DNA of 47,631 bases from Clostridia bacterium (GCA_030625965.1 DAOUPV010000009.1:1-47631), one strand, 5' to 3'; counted from the first letter of the stretch, positions 23,929-31,998 are shown. The notes: generated from the letters alone by a model not told the origin. Translations and numbers: made by a program.

Positions 23929-25740
23929 ATGTACCAAACGGGAATTGAATCGGTTAGAAGTAAAAAAGATTTAGAGACGATACAGGCGGAATTCATACAG
24001 TACGGGAAAAAATTTCCCTGGCGTGCATTGGTTTGTTCCGGTGCCAGCTGCATGTCTTCCAATTGCCAGGGGGTAAAGGATGCTCTTGAATCGGCATTGG
24101 AAAAGTACGAACTGCAATCCGCTGTGGATGTGGTAGTAACCGGATGTATGGGCGCTTGCAGCACGGGACCCACTTTGATTATCGAGCCGGAAGACGTATT
24201 CTATTGTGGATTACAACCGAAAGATATGGATGAGCTGGTTCGGATCCATTTTCTGGAAAAAACGATTTGCAGGGAAAAGACCTTTTTCAATCTCAATACT
24301 GGGGAATATATACCCTACTTGAAAGATGTGCCATTTTTCAAAGGACAGGAAAAAATTGTTTTGCAGAATTGTGGCCGGATAGACTTCCGATCCGTGGAGG
24401 AGTATATCGCCAACGATGGTTACCTGGCTCTGCATAAGGCGCTGACCCAGATGAGCCGGAATCAGGTTATCCAAGAAATCTCGGATGCCAAACTGAGGGG
24501 CAGGGGTGGCGGTGGTTTTCCGACCGGGCTGAAATGGAAACTGGCCAGCAAGAACGAGAGTGATGATAAATATGTAATATGTAACGCCAATGAAGGGGAT
24601 CCCGGAGCCTTCATGGACAGAAGTCTGTTGGAAGGCGATCCCCATGGGATCATCGAAGGCATGGCTATAGGGGGATATGCCATCGGTGCGAACCGGGGTG
24701 TGGTTTATGTGAAGGCTGAATATTCCAAAGCTATCGAAAGAACAGAGGAGGCCATCCGGAGGGCTCGGGAGATAAATCTGCTGGGAGAAAGTATCTTCGG
24801 CACCGATTTCAGCTTTGACATTGAAATTCGTATCGGCGCTGGGGCATTTATCTGTGGTGAAGAAACTGCATTGATTGCCTCGGTTGAAGGCGAGCGCGGA
24901 GAGCCCAAACTGAAACCGCCCTATCCCTCCGATGCGGGATTGTTCAACAAACCAACAGTTATCAATAATGTGGAAACCATAGGTAATGTCGCAGTCATCA
25001 TTCTGAAAGGTGCTGCTTGGTATTCGGCATTCGGAACAGAAGAGAGCACTGGCACCAAGGTTTTCGCCCTGGCTGGGAACATCAATAATTCAGGTTTGGT
25101 GGAGGTTCCGATGGGCACATCTTTGAGGGAAATCCTCTTCGATATGGGAGGCGGAATCCCCGAGGGCAAGAAATTCAAGGCGGCCCTGCCAGGAGGTCCT
25201 TGCGGAGGCTGTGTCACAGAAGAGCATTTGGATGTACCCATGGACTTTGAATCACTTCCGGAATTAGGTGCTACCACCGGCTCTGGGGAGCTCATCTGCA
25301 TGGATGAAGAGACCTGTATGGTCATCTGCGCTACCATCGGCTCCGGGGAGCTCATCTGCATGGATGAAGAGACCTGTATGGTCGACGTAGCCAGGTATTT
25401 CATGGAAATCGCCCAAGAAGAATCCTGTGGCAAGTGCATACCGTGCCGCGTCGGTACCAGACGCATGCTGGAGATCCTAGAACGTATTGCCAAGGGACAG
25501 GGCAAGGAGGGTGATATAGAGCTGCTGGTGGAACTCGGCAACGTCATCAAAGACAGTGCATTCTGCGGTCTGGGCCAGACGGCGCCAAATCCAGTTCTCA
25601 GCACCATAGAGCTCTTCCGTGATGAATATGAGGAACACATTCATGATCACTGCTGTCGGGCAGGCATATGCCCGGATCTCTCTGGAGGACCATGCGAGAA
25701 TGTGGAGTCTGGGGCCAAGCCAAGTGACAAGGAATTATAG
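23929..25740 (+). CDS. hydB: Bifurcating hydrogenase beta subunit, NuoF-like flavoprotein
   Basis: The 603-residue product is the FMN- and NADH-binding subunit at which electron bifurcation is thought to occur. In order it has an N-terminal [2Fe-2S] thioredoxin-like domain (CSGASCMSSNC, CMGACSTGP), the FMN/NADH domain (LRGRGGGGFPTGLKWK, NANEGDPGAFMDR, GAFICGEETALI), an SLBB-like segment and a [4Fe-4S] motif ESCGKCIPCRVG. ATG 23929 has GGGTGAGG upstream and is preferred over the longer frame inside hydC. An exact 60-bp in-frame tandem duplication adds 20 residues just before the [4Fe-4S] motif. A C-terminal four-Cys tail seen in some relatives is reduced here (HDHCCRAGICPDL). Confidence 0.93.
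   Translation: MYQTGIESVRSKKDLETIQAEFIQYGKKFPWRALVCSGASCMSSNCQGVKDALESALEKYELQSAVDVVVTGCMGACSTGPTLIIEPEDVFYCGLQPKDMDELVRIHFLEKTICREKTFFNLNTGEYIPYLKDVPFFKGQEKIVLQNCGRIDFRSVEEYIANDGYLALHKALTQMSRNQVIQEISDAKLRGRGGGGFPTGLKWKLASKNESDDKYVICNANEGDPGAFMDRSLLEGDPHGIIEGMAIGGYAIGANRGVVYVKAEYSKAIERTEEAIRRAREINLLGESIFGTDFSFDIEIRIGAGAFICGEETALIASVEGERGEPKLKPPYPSDAGLFNKPTVINNVETIGNVAVIILKGAAWYSAFGTEESTGTKVFALAGNINNSGLVEVPMGTSLREILFDMGGGIPEGKKFKAALPGGPCGGCVTEEHLDVPMDFESLPELGATTGSGELICMDEETCMVICATIGSGELICMDEETCMVDVARYFMEIAQEESCGKCIPCRVGTRRMLEILERIAKGQGKEGDIELLVELGNVIKDSAFCGLGQTAPNPVLSTIELFRDEYEEHIHDHCCRAGICPDLSGGPCENVESGAKPSDKEL
25270..25389 (+). repeat. 60-bp in-frame tandem duplication in hydB
   Basis: Unit 1 (25270-25329) and unit 2 (25330-25389) share their first 51 bases except for two transitions, then differ in the last nine. 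Both encode GSGELICMDEETCMV. NuoF-like proteins normally have one such segment before the ESCGKC motif. Divergence between units suggests a settled duplication, not a sequencing slip. Confidence 0.9.
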
Positions 25741-25751
25741 GGGGTGAGGAT

Positions 25752-27575
25752 ATGATACGGCTAACCATTAATAATAAGGCGATTGAAGTGCCTGAGGGTA
25801 CCAGCATCTTAGAAGCAGCCAAGGCAAACAGCATATTGATTCCCAACCTGTGTTATTTGGAGGATGTGCAAAAGATCGGTTCCTGCAGGATATGTGTAGT
25901 CGAGGTGAAGGGAATGCCAAACCTTCAAGCCTCCTGTGTAACCAATGTGAAGGAAGGCATGGTGGTCCACACCAATAGCCAACGGGTACGTAAGGCAAGA
26001 CGAGTAATATATGAGCTGATTCTTTCCGACCATCCTACGGACTGCTTGATTTGTGAACGCAATCAGGCTTGTGAACTGCAGACATTGGGTGAAATCCTCC
26101 AAGTTGGGGAAACTCGCTTTTCTGGGGAGAGATCCAAGATAATAGTGGACGACAGCTCTCTCGCTGTAGTCCGGGATCACGACAAATGTATTTTGTGCAG
26201 GCGTTGTGTTACAACATGTAATGAGATTCAAGGTGTCAGAATTCTAGACATGATACACCGGGGTTTTGCCTCGACCATCAGTACCGGTTTGGAACTCCCG
26301 CTGGGAGAAACAAGTTGTACCAATTGCGGTCAATGTGTCAATGTTTGTCCAGTAGGGGCGCTGAAGGAAAAAGACGCTACTGAGATGGTCTGGGAAGCAC
26401 TCCAAGATCCGGAACGCACTGTGATCGTGCAGACAGCTCCGGCTGTTCGTGTGGCTCTCGGAGAGGAATTCGGTTTGGAGCCGGGGAGTAATGTCACTGG
26501 TAAAATGGCGGCCTCGTTGTGGGATCTGGGTTTTGACCATGTGTTCGATACCAACTTTGCAGCTGACCTGACCATCATCGAGGAAGGGACGGAACTGTTG
26601 CAGCGTCTGATCACTAATCTGTATCTGGATGGGGTGATTACCGAGGAACAAGTCAAAAAAACTGGCATAGAACCACTGACGGAAAAGGTAGCATTGCCCA
26701 TGATCACCAGCTGTAGTCCTGGCTGGATCAAGTATGCGGAGCACTATTTTCCCGATCAACTCGAGCACATATCAACCTGCAAGTCACCGCATATGATGCT
26801 CGGGGCTCTGATCAAGAGTCATTTTGCCGAGATAAGCGGTATTGATCCAGATAAGATGTTTGTCGTATCGATTATGCCCTGCACGGCCAAGAAGTTCGAG
26901 GCGAATCGAGAAGAACTTAGAAACGACGGCCGCAAGAACGTTGACGCTGTATTAACGACCAGGGAACTGGCCAAGATGATCAAAGATGCAGGGATCGACT
27001 TCTTGAATTTACAGGATAGGGATTTCGAGAATCCACTGGGGATCTCCACGGGAGCTGCCGATATTTTCGGCGTTACCGGCGGCGTGATGGAAGCGGCCTT
27101 GAGAACAGTCTATGAAATCGTAACCGGTCGTGAACTTCCCTTTGAAGGATTGCATGTCGGTCCCATGATGGGACTGGACAGGATCAAGTCCGCCACAGTG
27201 ACCATCGAGAATCCAACGGAAGCATTCTCATTCTTGGATGGTGCTGAAGTGGGTATTGCCTCGACTAGCGGTTTGGCAGGTGCCGCGACCCTACTAGCTG
27301 AAATCAAAGAGGGTAAGAGCCCATATACGTTTATTGAGATCATGGGCTGCCCGGGTGGCTGCATTAGTGGCGGAGGACAACCTAGGATGACTAGCGAGGA
27401 AACCAGAATCAAGCGCATGAAGGGTATCTACACCGAGGATGAGAGTAAGACATTGAGGAAATCCCATGAGAATCCCTTCATTACTAAGATCTATGAGGAA
27501 TTCCTCGAAAAACCCCTGGGGCATAAATCTCATGAATTGTTGCATACTCACTATATCAAACGTAAGAAATATTAG
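25752..27575 (+). CDS. hydA: [FeFe] hydrogenase catalytic subunit
   Basis: The 607-residue product evolves or consumes H2, using NADH and reduced ferredoxin through its partners. It has an N-terminal plant-type [2Fe-2S] domain (CYLEDVQKIGSCRICVVEV), a His-Cys3 [4Fe-4S] site (HPTDCLICERNQACELQ) and two [4Fe-4S] motifs (CILCRRCVTTCNE, CTNCGQCVNVCPVGAL). The H-cluster domain has L1 TSCSPGW (about 317), L2 MPCTAKKFE (374) and L3 EIMGCPGGCISGGGQP (530). L1 has Ser where many monomeric enzymes have a second Cys, a form I associate with bifurcating enzymes. The C-terminus continues about 60 residues past L3. GGGGTGAGG precedes ATG 25752; a terminator follows. Confidence 0.96.
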   Translation: MIRLTINNKAIEVPEGTSILEAAKANSILIPNLCYLEDVQKIGSCRICVVEVKGMPNLQASCVTNVKEGMVVHTNSQRVRKARRVIYELILSDHPTDCLICERNQACELQTLGEILQVGETRFSGERSKIIVDDSSLAVVRDHDKCILCRRCVTTCNEIQGVRILDMIHRGFASTISTGLELPLGETSCTNCGQCVNVCPVGALKEKDATEMVWEALQDPERTVIVQTAPAVRVALGEEFGLEPGSNVTGKMAASLWDLGFDHVFDTNFAADLTIIEEGTELLQRLITNLYLDGVITEEQVKKTGIEPLTEKVALPMITSCSPGWIKYAEHYFPDQLEHISTCKSPHMMLGALIKSHFAEISGIDPDKMFVVSIMPCTAKKFEANREELRNDGRKNVDAVLTTRELAKMIKDAGIDFLNLQDRDFENPLGISTGAADIFGVTGGVMEAALRTVYEIVTGRELPFEGLHVGPMMGLDRIKSATVTIENPTEAFSFLDGAEVGIASTSGLAGAATLLAEIKEGKSPYTFIEIMGCPGGCISGGGQPRMTSEETRIKRMKGIYTEDESKTLRKSHENPFITKIYEEFLEKPLGHKSHELLHTHYIKRKKY

Positions 27576-27580
27576 GACTG

Positions 27581-27603
27581 AGGCCGCCTTAGGGCGGCCT
27601 TTT
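27581..27603 (+). terminator. Terminator of the hydrogenase operon
   Basis: AGGCCGCC (27581-27588) pairs with GGCGGCCT (27593-27600) around TTAG, followed by TTT. It is six bases after the hydA stop. Confidence 0.92.
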
Positions 27604-27820
27604 CACTCTATGCGTAGATAAACAAAACAGACAAAATCATGAAATAATGACAGAAGTATATGGAAAAGAAAAAGAATTTTAAAAAACTTTCAGAAAAAAG
27701 AAGGAACATGCTTTCTGCCCTAGAATAGGACTAGAGATATAGAGAAACTGTGCAAAATGCACGGACACAAAATCTATAGAAGGAGGGATTTGTACCGTAG
27801 AAAAGGGAAGTTTTTTTTTG

Positions 27821-27850
27821 CCGGTTAGGTTAATCGTTTAAGTTAATCGG
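27821..27850 (+). promoter_or_regulatory. Conserved 30-nt hairpin or operator in leader A
   Basis: The outer eight bases pair in both leaders. Compared with leader B (29399-29428), three pairs change in ways that keep pairing (G-T to A-T, T-A to T-G twice). The centre here is AATCGTTT against AAACGTTT in B, so it could also be a LacI-family type palindrome. Confidence 0.5.
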
Positions 27851-27864
27851 GATATTTCAATGTT

Positions 27865-27933
27865 TAGTCCTTGCTGTTTGACGTAAAAAGCCACAGCGAT
27901 TAGTCCTTGCTGTTTGACGTAAAAAGCCACAGC
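27865..27933 (+). repeat. Tandem pair of 33-nt pseudoknot-like elements (A1, A2)
   Basis: Two identical 33-nt copies (27865-27897 and 27901-27933) have a 36-bp period. Each can form the stem GCTGT/ACAGC (A1: 27873-27877 with 27893-27897). Each can also form a crossing GTC/GAC helix (27867-27869 with 27880-27882), leaving the A-rich loop GTAAAAAGCC. Copy A2 ends 24 bases before the start codon, close to the AGAGGTGG ribosome site. Confidence 0.7.
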
Positions 27934-27957
27934 CAATACTAATAAGAGGTGGATAAT

Positions 27958-28950
27958 ATGAAAAAAATACTAATACTTGGTCTTGCACTATGCATGATGA
28001 TTTCTTTTGTGGGATGTTCGAATGATGCTGAATCTGGTGAGGTTTCGGAAGATACCTTTAAAGTGGCTCTTCTTCTGCCAGGTACAACCAACGACGGCGG
28101 TTGGAATACTACTGCGTACAACGGTCTAATGGCGATTGAGAAAGAGTTCGGAGCGGAAGTCAGCTATACTGAATCTGTACCCCAATCCGACATGGAAGAG
28201 GTTTTCAGAAATTATGCTATGTCCGACTTTGACCTGATCATCGGCCATGGTTTCGAATTCGGCGATGCGGCTTTACGTGTTGCTCCCGACTATACCGATG
28301 CCATCTTTATGGTGACCAGCACAGATATTTCTCAAGAACCCAATGTGATTTCCTTGCTTACGGATAATCAGCAACAGGGATTCCTGCAAGGTGTCGTGGC
28401 AGCTATCGTCAGTGAGACCGGCGTAATCGGCGGCGTGGGCGGAATGGAAATACCTCCCATCACGGCTGACCTGCAAGGCTACGAAGCTGGTGCCTTATAT
28501 GCAAGACCGGATGTAGAAGTAATCAACGTTATGACCGGTTCGTTCGACGATGCCGCTTCCGCTAAGGAACAGGCTACGGCCATGATCGATGCGGGCGCTG
28601 ACGTTGTGATGCACGATGCTGACCACGCAGGTCTGGGTGTCATCGAAGCGGCTGATGCTGCAGGTGTGTATTCCATAGGATCTATCGGAGTTCAGTTTGA
28701 CCTAGGAGACAAGGTCTTGATGTGCGGTGTTACAGATATGAACCAAGCGTTCATCGAGATGGCCCAAAAGGTAGTGGACGGTTCCATTGAATCACAGAAC
28801 TACATCATGGGTGTCAAAGAGAACGTGGTCTCTATGGAAATGAATCCAGATCTGCTGGATGAGGTTTCCGAGGAAGATCTTGCAGAAATCAATGGAATCT
28901 ATGAAATGATTAAGTCCGGAGAAATTGTACCAGCGGACTATTTGAACTAG
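27958..28950 (+). CDS. Bmp/PnrA-type substrate-binding lipoprotein A
   Basis: The 330-residue product is a periplasmic-binding-protein-like lipoprotein of the BMP family, whose known members bind purine nucleosides for ABC importers. The signal peptide ends in the lipobox FVGC with Cys20. The mature part has FKVALLLPGTTNDGGWNTTAYNG, DMEEVFRNYA and IIGHGFEFGDAAL. I start at ATG 27958 with AGAGGTGG upstream, not at GTG 27949. No ABC permease or ATPase genes lie nearby, so it either uses a distant transporter or acts as a sensor. It is paralogous to the gene at 29578. Confidence 0.9.
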   Translation: MKKILILGLALCMMISFVGCSNDAESGEVSEDTFKVALLLPGTTNDGGWNTTAYNGLMAIEKEFGAEVSYTESVPQSDMEEVFRNYAMSDFDLIIGHGFEFGDAALRVAPDYTDAIFMVTSTDISQEPNVISLLTDNQQQGFLQGVVAAIVSETGVIGGVGGMEIPPITADLQGYEAGALYARPDVEVINVMTGSFDDAASAKEQATAMIDAGADVVMHDADHAGLGVIEAADAAGVYSIGSIGVQFDLGDKVLMCGVTDMNQAFIEMAQKVVDGSIESQNYIMGVKENVVSMEMNPDLLDEVSEEDLAEINGIYEMIKSGEIVPADYLN

Positions 28951-28966
28951 TAACATTCAATTGTCT

Positions 28967-29083
28967 GCTGAACGTGTAGTCGCGGAGTTACATGATTCCA
29001 ATTTTGTTATCATCTCCAGCGATGCCAGCAACGGGTCCGACTATGGATCAGTTAAATGCGACATCAGCGGATACGACTTATAA
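28967..29083 (+). pseudogene. Deletion remnant of a third Bmp-type lipoprotein gene
   Basis: In one frame this reads AERVVAELHDSNFVII and on through SNGSDYGSVK, matching the middle of the 29578 product (AERVATEFPDTTFII, TNGSNLSSV). It then jumps directly to DISGYDL-stop, which is the exact C-terminus of that product. About 190 codons of the family are missing between the two parts and the 5' part is gone. The following terminator also resembles that of the 29578 gene. This records a former third tandem copy. Confidence 0.85.
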
Positions 29084-29093
29084 GATAGTTTAC

Positions 29094-29119
29094 AAGCCCC
29101 ATCCTTTCGGATGGGGCTT
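29094..29119 (+). terminator. Terminator after the Bmp remnant
   Basis: AAGCCCCATCC-TTTC-GGATGGGGCTT, a perfect 11-bp stem with a weak T tract. It is nearly identical to the terminator at 30637-30660 and now ends transcripts of lipoprotein gene A. Confidence 0.85.
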
Positions 29120-29295
29120 ACTTATTGGACTTAGTCGAAAAAGCAATACACATAGTTTGAATTTAGGTGGAGTGGCACAGTAGAGGATAGTAAGCATATT
29201 TTAGCCTTTGGAGGAATTATATGTAATTGATAGCATAGAAAATAGGGAAAAAAACATAAAAAACTAGGAAAAAAGAAGGATTATGCTTTCTACCC

Positions 29296-29577
29296 TAGAA
29301 TACATATAGCGATAAAGAGAAACTGTGCATTGTGCACGGACACAAATTCTATCGAAGGAGGGATTGGTTCAGGAATGCAAGAGAAAAGTTTTTTTTTGCC
29401 GATTAGGTTAAACGTTTAAGTTGGTCGGTTATTTAAAAATTCGTCCTTACTGTTTGACGTAAAAAAAGCTACAGTGTTCTTCCCGTTCCGACGGGTGGAT
29501 TGAGTCCTTGCTGTTTGACATTAAAAGCTACAGCATTGTGAGATCCTCGCTAAGCGAGAGAACGAAAGGAGAATTTT
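29296..29577 (+). promoter_or_regulatory. Long conserved leader B of the second Bmp-type gene
   Basis: It repeats the block order of leader A: TAGAAT (29296-29301), GAGAAAC, GTGCA-TTG-TGCAC (29325-29337), GGACACAAA, GAAGGAGGGATT, T9 (29389-29397), the 30-nt palindrome (29399-29428) with a perfect AAACGTTT centre, and two pseudoknot-like elements. Extra hairpins lie between the elements (CCCGT-TCCG-ACGGG, 29482-29495) and before the ribosome site (CTCGC-TAA-GCGAG, 29546-29558). Confidence 0.6.
29441..29534 (+). repeat. Pair of pseudoknot-like elements (B1, B2)
   Basis: B1 (29441-29475) has the stem ACTGT/ACAGT (29449-29453 with 29471-29475), a compensatory change from the GCTGT/ACAGC of the other copies, and a loop two bases longer. 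B2 (29502-29534) has GCTGT/ACAGC (29510-29514 with 29530-29534). The GTC/GAC helix is kept in both (29443-29445 with 29456-29458; 29504-29506 with 29517-29519). The spacing is 61 bp rather than 36. Confidence 0.7.
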
Positions 29578-30624
29578 ATGAATAAGAAACTTTCTGTATT
29601 GCTTGCCCTTTTGCTTGTTGTATCTTTGGTAGCAGGTTGTGCTACGAATGGTGAAGCCTCGGTTGAGCCTGCTGAGGAACCTGTAGAGACTCCAGCAGAA
29701 GAGCCTGCTGAAGAAGCTAAACCTCTTAAGGTTGCTGCCATGATGCCCGGTCCCATCAATGACATGGGTTGGAATGCTACTGCATACAACGGACTTCTTG
29801 CAATTGAAGAGCAGTTCGGTGCTGAAATCAGCTATGTAGAGAACGTTTCCAGCTCCGACATGGAAGAGGTTTTCAGAAATTACGCACTCCAAGGTTTTGA
29901 CGTGGTCTTCGGTCATGGATTTGAATTTGGCGATCCTGCTGAGCGTGTAGCTACTGAATTCCCTGACACGACCTTTATTATCTTCTCAAGTACAATCACG
30001 AACGGTTCCAACTTGAGTTCAGTTACCTTCTCCGCACCTCAGCAAGGCTTCCTCGCCGGTGCTTTAGCAGCCCTGATCACTGAAACTGATATCGTAGGTG
30101 GTATCGGTGGACTGGATATCCCGCCCATCCGTATGCCGATCCAAGGCTTCATAGCTGGTGCTGAGTATGTGAATCCTGACATCGATGTTAGAGCGGTTAT
30201 GACTGGTAGTATGGATGATGTAGCAGGCCTGAAAGAAACGGCTTTCGCTATGTTGGATCAAGATGTAGACGTTATCTTTGCTTTGGCCGACCAAGCAGGT
30301 ATGGGTGCCATCGAGGCGTGTACCGAAAGAGGCGCATGGTCAATTGGTGCCAACGTGGACCAGAATGAGCGTTCCCCTCAAACCGTTGTTCAGAGTGTCA
30401 TCAAAGACTCTCCGGTATTATACACCTATATGGTGGATATGATTGCAAGCGGAAATTATGAGCCTGGCATGTACGAACTGGGCGCAGCTGAGGATGCTAT
30501 TTTCCTGGCTGACTGGCACGGTTTCGACGAGCAGTTCCCCGAGGCGAAAGCTGAGATTGAAGAAATCATCAAAGGAATCAAATCTGGAGAGATCACTATC
30601 GATATCAGCGGATACGACCTGTAA
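29578..30624 (+). CDS. Bmp/PnrA-type substrate-binding lipoprotein B
   Basis: The 348-residue lipoprotein is a paralogue of the 27958 product. Its signal peptide ends LVAGC (Cys21). A Pro/Glu-rich tether of about 25 residues (EEPVETPAEEPAEE) then lifts the binding domain from the membrane. The domain has VAAMMPGPINDMGWNATAYNG, DMEEVFRNYA and VFGHGFEFGDPAE. The ending ISGYDL is also found in the remnant at 28967. GAAAGGAG precedes ATG 29578. By family, it probably binds purine nucleosides or a related ligand. Codons are biased toward a highly expressed set. No transporter subunits are adjacent. Confidence 0.9.
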   Translation: MNKKLSVLLALLLVVSLVAGCATNGEASVEPAEEPVETPAEEPAEEAKPLKVAAMMPGPINDMGWNATAYNGLLAIEEQFGAEISYVENVSSSDMEEVFRNYALQGFDVVFGHGFEFGDPAERVATEFPDTTFIIFSSTITNGSNLSSVTFSAPQQGFLAGALAALITETDIVGGIGGLDIPPIRMPIQGFIAGAEYVNPDIDVRAVMTGSMDDVAGLKETAFAMLDQDVDVIFALADQAGMGAIEACTERGAWSIGANVDQNERSPQTVVQSVIKDSPVLYTYMVDMIASGNYEPGMYELGAAEDAIFLADWHGFDEQFPEAKAEIEEIIKGIKSGEITIDISGYDL

Positions 30625-30636
30625 TATAGTTCACAG

Positions 30637-30660
30637 AGCCCCATCCTATCGGATGGGGCT
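30637..30660 (+). terminator. Terminator of lipoprotein gene B
   Basis: AGCCCCATCC-TATC-GGATGGGGCT, a perfect 10-bp stem followed by TATTTAT. Confidence 0.88.
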
Positions 30661-30987
30661 TATTTATATGGAGAAAACTATTAAAATGCAAAAAAAATAG
30701 TAGGAATATCTGGATTTATGGAGAATATTTTTATCATAAGGGATTTTTGAGAAATAGTGGCGACTTCTTTCTTCCTGTGAGGTTGCGGCCTGTTTCCCTG
30801 CGAAAATCCACATATTGAGAGGAGGGACGAGCGGGTAACGTCTTGATCGACATCCTGGATCAACTCTGTTTTACTAGCGTATGCGATAAAAAAGCGAAGG
30901 AGCCTATCCTTCAGTGATTCTTTGCTGTGCTGTGAAAATGTCTTTGCGCAAGGTTATGGTGCATATGACATGAGTGAGGAGAGTGAA
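30661..30987 (+). other. Intergenic region before the LysM/phosphatase gene
   Basis: No gene is supported in these 327 bp. It contains an inverted repeat, TTGATC-N9-GATCAA (30843-30863), and a hairpin, GAAGGA-GCCTA-TCCTTC (30898-30914), without a T run. Neither the tandem elements nor the long hairpin of the Bmp leaders recurs here. The promoter is not obvious. Confidence 0.4.
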
Positions 30988-31998
30988 ATGAATAATAAGA
31001 GAAAAGGTTTATCGCTGGTTCTAGCGCTGATTATGGTGCTGACTTGTGCTACAGCGGCTTATGCTGCTACCTATACCGTTAAGAGTGGTGATACCTTATC
31101 GAAGATTGCAGAGATGTACGACACGACCTATCAGGAATTGGCTGAGGCTAACAATATTGCCAATCCCAATCTCATTTATGTAGGGGATGTATTGGTCGTT
31201 GATGGAGCGGAGGAAGATGTTGATGTAGATGAGCCAGAGGATGTCTATTCCACGGTTGATCTGAATGAACAACTGGTTATGGCCACGGCTTGGTACCAGG
31301 CTTCCGCTGAATTTAGAGCGCTATCCTACCAAACCTTCAATTTAGCTAAAATGATGGTTGAAAAAGACCTTGAAGATGACGACGTTGATATGCCTAGAGC
31401 CATCGCTGTTGACTTGGATGAGACCATCTTGGACAATAGCCCGTATGAAGCCTGGCTGATTGGCAAGGACTTTGGTTATTCCTCATCAACCTGGAACCCT
31501 TGGATTCAGGCTGGCATCGCACCGGCACTTCCCGGAGCTGTGGATTTCCTGATGTTCTGTGAAGATAACGATGTTGAGGTGTTCTATATATCCAACCGTA
31601 AGGTGCTGGATGACAACTCAGGTTATACCGGAACTGAAATGAACCTTAATGATTTGGGTCTGCCATATGTAGATGAAGAGCATCTGCTGCTGCGTACCGG
31701 TTCTTCAGACAAGACTGAAAGAAGAGCCATGGCAGAAGACGGCAACCATGTAATCCTTTATATGGGTGACAATCTGAATGACTTCCTCCATGATTTCGCG
31801 GGTCTTACCGTGGAAGAGCGCTTTACGTTGACTGATGATTATATGGATGACTTCGGTAGCAAGTTCATCGTAATGCCCAATCCTATGTATGGAGAGTGGG
31901 AAGGTGTCATCTATGAGTTTAACTGGGGTGCTACAGATGAAGAAAAGAGCGATATGAGAAAAGATGTTTTTGACCTTTGGGATTATACAGTAGAATAA
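30988..31998 (+). CDS. Secreted LysM-domain HAD phosphatase (e(P4)-like)
   Basis: The 336-residue product has a signal peptide ([19 protein letters not shown]). A LysM peptidoglycan-binding domain follows (residues 27-70, [23 protein letters not shown]), then an acidic linker. The HAD phosphatase domain is of the class B/C acid phosphatase, lipoprotein e(P4) type, with [16 protein letters not shown] (motif I near 142) and MGDNLNDF (motif IV near 258). Relatives release phosphate from nucleotides outside the membrane. Replacing the usual lipid anchor by LysM would tether it to the cell wall. ATG 30988 with AGGAGAG is preferred to upstream in-frame starts because it gives a normal signal peptide. 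Its place after the nucleoside-binding lipoproteins suggests nucleotide scavenging. Confidence 0.88.
   Translation: MNNKRKGLSLVLALIMVLTCATAAYAATYTVKSGDTLSKIAEMYDTTYQELAEANNIANPNLIYVGDVLVVDGAEEDVDVDEPEDVYSTVDLNEQLVMATAWYQASAEFRALSYQTFNLAKMMVEKDLEDDDVDMPRAIAVDLDETILDNSPYEAWLIGKDFGYSSSTWNPWIQAGIAPALPGAVDFLMFCEDNDVEVFYISNRKVLDDNSGYTGTEMNLNDLGLPYVDEEHLLLRTGSSDKTERRAMAEDGNHVILYMGDNLNDFLHDFAGLTVEERFTLTDDYMDDFGSKFIVMPNPMYGEWEGVIYEFNWGATDEEKSDMRKDVFDLWDYTVE

Larger units (their letters stand above)
27721..27957 (+). promoter_or_regulatory. Long conserved leader A of the first Bmp-type gene
   Basis: A TAGAAT -10-like box (27721-27726) is conserved with leader B. Next come GAGAAAC, a hairpin GTGCA-AAA-TGCAC (27750-27762), GGACACAAA and GAAGGAGGGATT, then a T9 tract (27811-27819). 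A 30-nt imperfect palindrome follows (27821-27850). The tandem elements at 27865-27933 come last, and then the ribosome site. Between these blocks the two leaders differ freely, which argues that the blocks are functional. The class of regulator is not identified. Confidence 0.6.

Noticed and set aside
24921-25640. 239-residue ORF antisense to hydB
   Set aside because: Ser/Pro-rich low-complexity translation typical of the reverse strand of a real gene; hydB is unmistakable on the other strand.
27878-27939. TTGACG boxes in the tandem elements as -35 promoters
   Set aside because: Only one copy has anything like a -10 at 17 bp (TACTAA); the others do not, although the boxes are conserved in all four.
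29375-29419. 14-codon leader peptide (ATG 29375) in Bmp leader B
   Set aside because: The aligned position in leader A has no start codon, and the conserved feature there is the T tract and palindrome rather than a reading frame.
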